Shown: positions 28,302-34,993 of the stretch, one piece after another
How the letters are laid out: the number at the start of each line of letters is the position of its first letter
Position numbering within the stretch: position 1 is the stretch's first letter
Source of the DNA: a virus
IMG/VR virus record: IMGVR_UViG_3300030333_001113
Coordinates: 1-36,927 of that record
Length of the DNA: 36,927 nucleotides
Reading direction: 5' to 3' (one strand)
Translations under genes and position numbers: made by a program
Notes under the pieces: generated by a model
Databases searched by the model: none
What the model was told of the DNA's origin: nothing
Seen by the model: only the letters and a program-made list of their open reading frames with translations

Positions 28302-29856
28302 TTGTCGACACAAATCACTGTGGCCTTTTCTCAGCAGTTCAGCACAAATGTCCAGTTGCTGAGCCAGCAGAAAGGCTCACTGCTTCGCCGTGCAGTCAGC
28401 GAAGAATCAATTGTCGGAGAGAAAGCGTTCTTTGATCAAATTGGTTCGGCGACTGCGCAGAAGCGCACAACACGACACGGTGATACACCGTTAGCTTTAG
28501 CGGCTTGATGCGGCGACGCATCTCGAAAACCGGGTGAACTCAAAGGAAGTCTGGCAACAGATAATTTTGAGCCAAGCCGACGAAAGTCGGAAGGTGCAAC
28601 GACCATCGAGAAATCGAGTAGAGCCAAGCGGCTCGAAGCGCCCGGCGTCTTAATAGACGGTGACATGGTCTGATCTGCATGGCGACATGCAGCAGCGAAA
28701 GCGGTGCAAGACTAGCGACCTTGCGCGAACATTATGTAAGTGAAACGCCGCACTCGCGGCGCATGGTTACCATGGATCACTACGAGTACGCGGATTTGAT
28801 CGACGATCCCGATAAAATCCAAATGCTCATCGATCCTACGTCCACTTATGCAAACGCAGCCGCGTTCGCTATCGGGCGTGCCATGGACGACGCCATCATC
28901 GATGCCGCACTTGGTTCGGCTTCGACGGGTAAGGCAGGCAGCACCTCTACGGCGTTGCCAGCTGGTCAAAAGGTTGCTGTCGGTTCACCGGCTGCTGGCC
29001 TTTCTATCGCTAAACTGGTCGAAGCGAAAAAGATTCTCGACCAGAACTCGGTTGACCCAAGTATCAAGCGATACATTGCGGTTCATCCAGAGCAGATCGA
29101 AGACCTGCTCAACTCGACGACTGTCACTTCTAGCGATTTCAATACGGTAGCTTTTGCCTAACTGATCGGCGACGGTCAGCTGAAAACGGGTCAAATTCGG
29201 GGAAGCCTGTAAAATGGTAATCCCGAGCCAAGCCGCATTGCGGAAGGTGTAGAGACTTGACGGCCCGCGTCTCTAGTAGACGAAGAGAAAGTCCAGACCA
29301 CAAACAGCGGAAGCTGGCGGCGAAAGCCGTAGCTGGTACGGAAGGCGCTAGTACAAGGTGACATTAACACGTTCTTGGGATTTGAGTTCATTACCTCAAC
29401 CCGCTTGAACGTCGATAGCTCAAGCCACCGCAAGGTGTTTGCTTGGGCCGAAGACGGCATCAAGCTGGCGGTCGGTAAAGACCTCAAGACCGAGATTGGC
29501 CCACGAGCAGACAAGAGCTACAGCACGCAAGTTTATGTGTGTGCTTCCTTCGGAGCGACCCGTAAATCCATGCGGCCTAGTGCGGCGACGCATTAGTGAA
29601 AACTCGGTGAACTCAGAGGAACTCTCGCAAGAGACAATTCTGAGCCAAGCCAGCGCAAGCTGGAAGGTGCAACGATCATCCAGAAATGGAGTAGGCATCA
29701 AGTGATGCCGAAGCGCCGAGCGTCTCACAGAGACGGTGATATGATCTGAACTGCACGGTGACGTGCAGCAGCGCAAGCGATCTTGGTCTAACGAACCAAG
29801 GTGAACACAAAGTGATGGAAGAAGACAAAGTAGTTCAAATTCTGTGCAGCGAGTAA
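28302..29856 (+). CDS. major capsid protein, interrupted by three group I introns
   Basis: Spliced reading: join(28302..28491, 28737..29148, 29341..29563, 29815..29856), 867 nt, 288 residues and stop. TTG 28302 is preferred over ATG 28290 because GGAGG (28292-28296) precedes it at 5 nt and the product then starts STQITVAFSQQFSTNVQLLS, as in T7-like capsid proteins. Across the joins the protein reads continuously: HGDTPL-SETPHSRRMV, SDFNTV-KALVQGDINTF, FGATR-MEEDKVV, ending QILCSE. Unspliced, the frame stops 17 nt into intron 1. A gene finder without introns would report three fragments and miss the last 13-residue exon. There is 149 nt of 5' untranslated sequence after the scaffold stop, with hairpins but no clear promoter. 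Confidence 0.9.
28492..28736 (+). ncRNA. group I intron 1 (245 nt) in the capsid gene
   Basis: The exon ends in U (28491) and the intron in G (28736). P1: exon CCGU pairs with guide GCGG (28500-28503) in one continuous hairpin CCGUUAGCUUUAGCGG, with the expected U.G pair. P2: GATGCG-GCGA-CGCATC. P3: CCGGG (28530-28534) with CCCGG (28641-28645). Q-like TTTTGAGCCAAG. P6: CCGAC-GAAA-GTCGG. R-like GGTGCAACGACCAT with P7 strand GACCAT (28601-28606) pairing ATGGTC (28665-28670). Two extra hairpins between P7 and P3' (TCGA-GAAA-TCGA, GAGCC-AAGC-GGCTC) suggest subgroup IA. P8: CGTCT-TAAT-AGACG. P9: CTGCATG-GCGA-CATGCAG. No open reading frame for an endonuclease. Confidence 0.9.
29149..29340 (+). ncRNA. 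group I intron 2 (192 nt), different subtype
   Basis: The exon ends ACGGU (29148); the intron ends in G (29340). Frame demands this join: GT|G AAG GCG. P1 is short: exon GGU with GCC (29156-29158), including the U.G pair. P2: CTGATCG-GCGA-CGGTCAG. P4/Q: TTCGGG with AATCCCGAGCCAAGC, a near-consensus Q element. P6: CCGC-ATT-GCGG. R: GGTGTAGAGACTTGA; S: AGAGAAAGTCC; P7 GACTT/AAGTC. P3: CGGG/CCCG. P8: CGTCT-CTAGT-AGACG. P9-type hairpins CAGC-GGAA-GCTG and CGGC-GAAA-GCCG. It lacks the extra P7.1/P7.2 hairpins of introns 1 and 3, so it is not their recent copy. Confidence 0.87.
29564..29814 (+). ncRNA. group I intron 3 (251 nt), paralogue of intron 1
   Basis: The exon ends CCGU (29563), guide GCGG at 29572-29575, and the intron ends in G (29814) before exon ATGGAAGAAG. 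P3: CTCGG (29603-29607) with CCGAG (29716-29720). P7: GATCAT (29674-29679) with ATGATC (29741-29746). Other stems: TCCA-GAAA-TGGA, GGCATC-AAGT-GATGCC, CGTCT-CACAG-AGACG, CTGCACG-GTGA-CGTGCAG, CTTGGT...ACCAAG. Most stems differ in sequence from intron 1 but stay paired, which is strong support for a working structure. Confidence 0.9.
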
Positions 29857-29866
29857 GGAGGTAATC

Positions 29867-30370
29867 ATGGCTAATGTGAATCAAGACCTGGTCACGAACT
29901 TCCTTGCCGATCCGCATGCGATGAACCCGGTTCATCAACTCGGCGGTCGGATGCGTGTCGCCAGCGGCACCATTGCTCTCGCGGCAGGAGACCTGTCTGC
30001 AAGCGACACGGTCATGCTGTGTCCGCTGCCGACGAACGCGTCGGTCGTCTCGATCAAGTTGTTTAACGACGACTTGGACAGCGGTACGACCAATACGTGC
30101 GATGTCGGTCTCTACTCTGCCGATGGCGAGGTTACCGCAATCGATGACGACGCTTATGCGTCGGCGATCACAGACCTTCGGGCTGCTGTGACGACCGGCA
30201 CTGAGGTCGCCTTCGAGGCGCGTAACATCAACACCATGGGTCAGAAGGTCTGGGAAGACGCTGGTCAGTCCAGCGATCCCGGCGGTCACTACCTGCTCGG
30301 ACTTGTTTTCGACGCAGCCGGTGACACAGCGGGCGATCTGTCGTTCGTGGTGACCTACGTGGTCGACTAA
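29867..30370 (+). CDS. probable capsid decoration/minor head protein
   Basis: 167 residues behind AAGGAGGT, the strongest ribosome-binding site seen in the window; its TAAGGAGG overlaps the capsid stop. Begins MANVNQDLVTNFLADPHAMN, then a beta-rich body (MRVASGTIALAAGDLSASDT, VMLCPLPTNASVVSIKLFND, TTNTCDVGLYSADGEV) and an end LSFVVTYVVD. The beta-rich fold, strong translation and place directly after the capsid gene suggest a decoration or head-completion protein. No named family is certain. Confidence 0.7.
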   Translation: MANVNQDLVTNFLADPHAMNPVHQLGGRMRVASGTIALAAGDLSASDTVMLCPLPTNASVVSIKLFNDDLDSGTTNTCDVGLYSADGEVTAIDDDAYASAITDLRAAVTTGTEVAFEARNINTMGQKVWEDAGQSSDPGGHYLLGLVFDAAGDTAGDLSFVVTYVVD

Positions 30371-30378
30371 GGAAATCA

Positions 30379-30407
30379 GCGGGGAGCTGGCGATTGCGGC
30401 TCCCCGC
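30379..30407 (+). terminator. hairpin, possible terminator after the head genes
   Basis: GCGGGGAGC (30379-30387) and GCTCCCCGC (30399-30407) make a perfect 9-bp stem with an 11-nt loop. The tail ATCCCTTT is only weakly T-rich, so it may act as a partial terminator or an mRNA stabiliser protecting capsid transcripts. Confidence 0.6.
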
Positions 30408-30415
30408 ATCCCTTT

Positions 30416-30835
30416 ATGCGCGAGTTAGTTAAATACGCTTTGACCGAAAGCGAAGCGGAGACGATCCGCACGGTCACAATGATGCAGTTCGATCATCCGT
30501 TGGTCGAACGCATGGTCGACATAATGAAATTGCACGCACCGGACGCGGCGGTCACGCCAAAGTCGTATGTGCGTGTTGAGTCAAAAGCAGACGGTCACGA
30601 CTGGCACTGCGACACCGGAAACATGGGTCACATGAAATGGTGCGCTTACAGCGGCAGCGTTTTGCTTACAGATGATTTTGTCGGCGGCGACTTTGAGTTT
30701 GAAGACGGCACGAAGCACAGACATTACCTCGATCTGCTGATGTTTAGCAGCGACGAAAAACACCGCGTGCTGCCACACGGCGGCGGTGATCGCATGGCAC
30801 TGTTATTATTTTTGGGACGCGAAAATGGCGAGTGA
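30416..30835 (+). CDS. 2-oxoglutarate/Fe(II) oxygenase (prolyl-hydroxylase-like)
   Basis: 139 residues. Double-stranded beta-helix signature: iron ligands His64-x-Asp66 in DWHCDTGN and His116 in DEKHRVLP, 2-oxoglutarate-binding Arg126 in GGGDRMALLLFLG, and the typical VGGDFEFEDG loop before them. Such phage enzymes hydroxylate proteins, nucleobases or small molecules; the substrate here is unknown. Its location between head and tail genes suggests late expression, perhaps modification of a virion protein. It has no clear ribosome-binding site and follows a strong hairpin, so expression may be low. It overlaps the next gene by 11 nt. Confidence 0.82.
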   Translation: MRELVKYALTESEAETIRTVTMMQFDHPLVERMVDIMKLHAPDAAVTPKSYVRVESKADGHDWHCDTGNMGHMKWCAYSGSVLLTDDFVGGDFEFEDGTKHRHYLDLLMFSSDEKHRVLPHGGGDRMALLLFLGRENGE

Positions 30836-31415
30836 AGTCGACATTATCAATTCCGCGCTGAACATGATCGGCGCGTCGAACATCATCAGCCGCAGCGAAG
30901 ACAGCAAGTCGGCGCGTGTGACGAACCAGCGTTTCGATTACGTTCGTGACGCCGTGCTGCGTGCGCACCCATGGAACTGTGCGGTGACACGCCGCGCGCT
31001 CGCACCGGACAGCGATACGCCTGCGTTCGACTGGTCGTATCAGTTCACCTTGCCGACTGATCCATATTGCCTGCGCGTACTTCGTCTTGATTACCTCGAT
31101 GTCGAGTTCCGCGTCGAAGGCCGCAAGATCGTCACTGACGAATCTACGATCAATCTGATTTATGTCGCGCGGGTCACTGATACGAACGAATGGGATCAGC
31201 TGCTCATCGAAGCTATCGCCGCGCGTCTGGCAGCTGATGTCAGCTTCACCTTGTCGCAGTCAACATCGCTCACGCAGAACATGTTTGCGCTTTATGAGAG
31301 CAAACTCAAAGAAGCGCGCTTCGTCGATGCGACTGAAGGCACGCCGGGTGCGGTGCTTGGCGTCGCGGCCAGCGGCGCACTTCAGGCCGATTACTTCACG
31401 GATGCTCGGCTCTAA
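30825..31415 (+). CDS. tail tubular protein A, T7 gp11-like
   Basis: 196 residues from ATG 30825; the frame is open to 30786, but MASEVDIINSALNMIGASNI is the normal start of this family. Further family features: NQRFDYVRDAVLRAHPWNCA, then YQFTLPTDPYCLRVLRLD and the helix ARLAADVSFTLSQS. It forms the upper ring of the short tail below the portal (gatekeeper). The stop overlaps the next ATG. Confidence 0.92.
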   Translation: MASEVDIINSALNMIGASNIISRSEDSKSARVTNQRFDYVRDAVLRAHPWNCAVTRRALAPDSDTPAFDWSYQFTLPTDPYCLRVLRLDYLDVEFRVEGRKIVTDESTINLIYVARVTDTNEWDQLLIEAIAARLAADVSFTLSQSTSLTQNMFALYESKLKEARFVDATEGTPGAVLGVAASGALQADYFTDARL

Positions 31416-34021
31416 TGGCGAAAGCGACTTTCGCATTTAGTAACTTTACGGCAGGCCGTCTGTCGAAACGTCTCGGCGGTCGTACTGACTTGTCGAAGTA
31501 TTACAACGGCTGCAGCGAGCTGGAAAACTTTATCGTGCATGCGCACGGTGGCGTATCTCGCCGCCCTGGCACGCGCTTCATCGCGGAAGTGAAAAGCAGC
31601 AGTGCAAGCACACGCTTGGTGCGGTTCCAGTTTTCGGTGACGCAGGCGTATGTCTTGGAATTCGGCAACAATTATTTTCGCATCTATAAGGACGGCGGTC
31701 AGATCACCAGCGGATCGCCAGCGACGGCTGTCGAGGTCACGACGACTTACACGACGGCGCAGCTGTTCGATCTCAAGTTCGCGCAGTCTGCCGACGTGAT
31801 GTATGTCGTGCATCAAGATCATCCGGTGCGCAAGATTAGCCGCACCAGCGACACGGCTTGGACGATTACCGACGTTGAATTCAAACGTGGTCCGTTTATG
31901 GACACGAATTCGACAACGACAACACTGACGGCAAACGCGCGCACAGGTTCATCGATCACAATCTCGGCGAGTGCCGTCACCGGCATCAACAACAACACTG
32001 GCTTTCAGTCGACCGATGTCGGTCGCTACGTGAAGCTGCATCACGGCTATGCTGAGATAACGGCGGTCGGCAGCACGACGAGCGTTACAGCGACCGCACT
32101 GGAGAACGATGACTTTATTGCAGAGCTGGAGCCGGTATACGCAAGCAATACGATAAGTTTTAAGGAAGGCGACCCAGACGCGACCGGACTTGAACACAAC
32201 GACCGAATCTTGGACAGCGACAAGCAGTTTCTGAAACAAGGTTTCAAAGACGGCATGGAGATCACGATCTCCGGTACAACGTCGAATAACAAAGACGTGC
32301 TAATCGTGAAGGTCACGGAAGACACGCTCGTCATATCGCCGTCTGATGATCTTGCCGACGAGGCAGCAGACAGCGGCCACACGTTGTCCGGCAAGCTGGT
32401 CGCCGATGATAAATTCGCGCTCGGCGCGTTTAGCACGACGACAGGCTTTCCAAGCTGCGTCGCGTTCTACGAAGAGCGCCTGACCTTTGCCGCGACGACG
32501 GCGCAGCCGCAGACGCTGTTCTTCTCGGTCGGCGGCAGCTTTGAGGACTTCGCCAGCGGCGACAAAGACGACAGCGCGCTGACATACACAATCGGGTCGA
32601 ACGAGATCAATGTGATCCGCTACCTGTCGTCATCGAGGTCTCTGCTCGTTGGCACGCAGGCGTCGGAATTTGCGGTACGTGCGTCTGGCACTGACGAGCC
32701 GATCACACCGACGAACGCGCAGATCAAGCAACAAAGCGCGCATGGCAGCAGCGATGTCGAGCCGGTCAAAGTCGGCCACACGGTTTTGTTCGTGCAGCGT
32801 GCTGGTCGCAAGGTCCGCGAGCTGACCTACAACTTCAATAGCGATACCTATATCGCGCCGGACATGTCGATCCTAGCTGAAGACATTACCGAAACCGGCA
32901 TTGTCGACATGACGTATCAGCAGGAGCCGGACAGCGTTGTCTGGTGCGCGCTGACAGACGGCAGCATGGCGTGCATGACATATCAACGCGAAGAGAAAGT
33001 CGTCGGCTGGCACAAGCACAAGATCGGCGGCATCAGCGGTAACTGCACGGTGACCGTGACCGACTTTGCAAACATCGCGGTCGGTACGAAATTGGTTTTG
33101 ACAAAGTCAGACGGCACGACGGTTACCTTTACCAGCGAAGCGGCTGGATCATCGTCACCGAGCAGCTCGCTCGGTTTCAGACCAAACACCAATAACGACA
33201 CAACTGCCGACAACATTCAGGCGGCGATCAACGCGCACGCAGATTTTACCGTGGCAAACCCTGCGGCAAACGTCCTGACGATCTACGAGACGACGCGAGC
33301 CGGTGCCGGTTTCTTGTCGATCACGTCGACCGACGAGGTGCGGCTTGCGGTTACAGATCAAAGTCACGCGCTTGTCGAGAGCGTTGTGTCGATACCGTCA
33401 TCGTCAGAAGACGAAGTCTATATGATTGTACAGCGCACGATAAACGGCGCGACAAAACGCTATGTCGAATACATGAAGAATTTTGATTTTGGCACTGACG
33501 TGTCAGATGCGTTCTTCACCGACTGCGGACTGTCTTACAGCGGATCCGCTGCCACGTCACTATCGGGTCTTTCGCACCTCGAAGGCGAGCCGGTCGTTAT
33601 CCTGGAAGAGGGCAGCACGCATCCAGATCGACAGGTGAGCAGCGGTGCAATCTCGCTGTCACGTTCGACGACAAAAGCGCATGTCGGTTTGAAAAACGAA
33701 TCTACGCTGACGACGATGCGTCTCGAAGCTGGAAGCACAGACGGCACGGCGCAGGGCAAGATCAAGCGCATCGATGAGGTCACAGTGCGTTTCTTTCGCA
33801 CGGTCAACGCGCAGGTCGGCGGCGATACATCGACGCTCGACCGCATACCGTTTCGATCTGGTGCCGACGCCATGGATGTCGCCATACCGTTGTTTGACGG
33901 CGACAAGGAAATCGAGTTTCCAAGCGGCTTCGATCAGGATTCGTTTGTTGTGGTCAGGCAAGATTTACCGCTGCCGATGACGGTGATTGCCGCCTTCGCG
34001 AGAGTGCAGACGTTTGATTAA
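31415..34021 (+). CDS. tail tubular protein B, T7 gp12-like nozzle
   Basis: 868 residues. The N-terminus matches the family: FSNFTAGRLSKRLGGRTDLS, KYYNGCSELENFIVHAHGGV, SRRPGTRFIAEV. Later LTFAATTAQPQTLFFSVGGS, FEDF, and STHPDRQVSSG followed by beta-rich repeats are typical. Around residues 545-650 there is an extra, beta-rich insert (NCTVTVTDFANIAVGTKLVL, NIQAAINAHADFT), absent from T7 gp12 as far as I know, which explains some of the greater length. It builds the hexameric tail nozzle. Confidence 0.92.
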   Translation: MAKATFAFSNFTAGRLSKRLGGRTDLSKYYNGCSELENFIVHAHGGVSRRPGTRFIAEVKSSSASTRLVRFQFSVTQAYVLEFGNNYFRIYKDGGQITSGSPATAVEVTTTYTTAQLFDLKFAQSADVMYVVHQDHPVRKISRTSDTAWTITDVEFKRGPFMDTNSTTTTLTANARTGSSITISASAVTGINNNTGFQSTDVGRYVKLHHGYAEITAVGSTTSVTATALENDDFIAELEPVYASNTISFKEGDPDATGLEHNDRILDSDKQFLKQGFKDGMEITISGTTSNNKDVLIVKVTEDTLVISPSDDLADEAADSGHTLSGKLVADDKFALGAFSTTTGFPSCVAFYEERLTFAATTAQPQTLFFSVGGSFEDFASGDKDDSALTYTIGSNEINVIRYLSSSRSLLVGTQASEFAVRASGTDEPITPTNAQIKQQSAHGSSDVEPVKVGHTVLFVQRAGRKVRELTYNFNSDTYIAPDMSILAEDITETGIVDMTYQQEPDSVVWCALTDGSMACMTYQREEKVVGWHKHKIGGISGNCTVTVTDFANIAVGTKLVLTKSDGTTVTFTSEAAGSSSPSSSLGFRPNTNNDTTADNIQAAINAHADFTVANPAANVLTIYETTRAGAGFLSITSTDEVRLAVTDQSHALVESVVSIPSSSEDEVYMIVQRTINGATKRYVEYMKNFDFGTDVSDAFFTDCGLSYSGSAATSLSGLSHLEGEPVVILEEGSTHPDRQVSSGAISLSRSTTKAHVGLKNESTLTTMRLEAGSTDGTAQGKIKRIDEVTVRFFRTVNAQVGGDTSTLDRIPFRSGADAMDVAIPLFDGDKEIEFPSGFDQDSFVVVRQDLPLPMTVIAAFARVQTFD

Positions 34022-34466
34022 GATCATTGATTTTGTCGCCGGTCACGCCGAAGACCTGATCGAGCAGGGCCGTCGTGACTTTGGGTCGCTCGCCGATGCC
34101 GACACAACCATGAAACCATATTTCGACACGGTCGCGGCACAGCCGGGCATGGCCTACAGCATGATCGACGACGGTCACCTGATCACGTCAGCGGGTATCT
34201 ACAAGGTCTGGGACGGCGTGGGCGAGGCGTGGCTGCTGCCGAGCAGCCGCTTGCTGGCAAAGCCGCGCAAAGCGGTGAAAGCGGTACGGTCGTTCCTCGA
34301 TGAGGTTAGCGAGCGCGAGGGCTTTCGACGTGTGCAGGCGACCACGCATGCAGACTTCACGCGCGGTCGTCGTTTTCTTGAATGGCTCGGTTTTCAAAAC
34401 GAAGGCGTGCTGCGGGGCTACGGACCTGACGGCGCTGATCATATTATCTATGCGAGGGTACGTTAA
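34014..34466 (+). CDS. GNAT-like protein in the internal-protein region (T7 gp13 position)
   Basis: 150 residues from TTG 34014, overlapping the previous stop by 8 nt; the frame is open to 33987. GNAT-like layout: start IKIIDFVAGHAEDLIEQGRR, central MAYSMIDDGHLITSAGIYKV, GEAWLLPSS, a helix AVRSFLDEVSEREGFRRVQA, and the closing RFLEWLGFQNEGVLRGYGPD. This class of small acetyltransferase-like proteins commonly follows the tail nozzle gene in T7-like phages. The catalytic role is unproven. Confidence 0.7.
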   Translation: MIKIIDFVAGHAEDLIEQGRRDFGSLADADTTMKPYFDTVAAQPGMAYSMIDDGHLITSAGIYKVWDGVGEAWLLPSSRLLAKPRKAVKAVRSFLDEVSEREGFRRVQATTHADFTRGRRFLEWLGFQNEGVLRGYGPDGADHIIYARVR

Positions 34467-34993
34467 TGGAACCAAGTACTGCATTAGCTGGCGGCTCGAT
34501 TGGCCTGCAAGCGTTCGGCATGATGTACCAGAAGCGCGCTGCAAAAGCCGCAGCCGCTGCGCAGCAACGCGTCGCAGAATATAACGCTAAGATATCCGAG
34601 CGAAACGCCAAAGCTGCAGAGATACGCGCGGACTTCAGCAAGCTGGTCAGCGAGATCGACATCGTCGACTTCCGTGACGACTTCGAGCGGCTGAACGCCG
34701 CTGTCGGCGCACGCTATCGAGCTGCAGGTTTCCGCAGCGATACCGGCACGCCGCGTGAAATACAGATCGCTAATGCGCGCGAGGCAGACGAGGAAATACA
34801 GGTGCGCCGCATGAACGCAGACGCGCAGGCGCTCGCGCTACGCGAGCAAGGCGTGAATGAAAGGCTGCGTGCAAATCTGTTCCGCAACCAAGGTCAACTT
34901 GCGATACAGACCGGCGCGATCCGCGCACAGACGGCAATGATCCAAGGCATGCAGAACATGGCACGTACCGGATACATGCTGGCAGGCGCGTAA
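34466..34993 (+). CDS. internal virion protein, T7 gp14-like
   Basis: 175 residues. Typical layout: an N-terminal membrane-like segment (ALAGGSIGLQAFGMMY), then a long helix rich in Ala/Arg/Glu (RAAKAAAAAQQRVAEYNAKI, SERNAKAAEIRADFSKLV), and a hydrophobic helical end (MIQGMQNMARTGYMLAGA). In T7 the equivalent protein forms the outer-membrane pore of the DNA-ejection conduit. The stop TAA shares its last A with the next ATG. Confidence 0.8.
   Translation: MEPSTALAGGSIGLQAFGMMYQKRAAKAAAAAQQRVAEYNAKISERNAKAAEIRADFSKLVSEIDIVDFRDDFERLNAAVGARYRAAGFRSDTGTPREIQIANAREADEEIQVRRMNADAQALALREQGVNERLRANLFRNQGQLAIQTGAIRAQTAMIQGMQNMARTGYMLAGA

Noticed and set aside
28290-29596. Major capsid gene as a pseudogene or as three separate small genes
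   Set aside because: Stops occur only inside segments with group I intron structure; exact removal restores one frame with natural capsid sequence across all three joins.
29420-30409. 329-residue minus-strand ORF
   Set aside because: Shadow of the capsid exons, intron 3 and the decoration gene; no ribosome-binding site and no recognisable domain.
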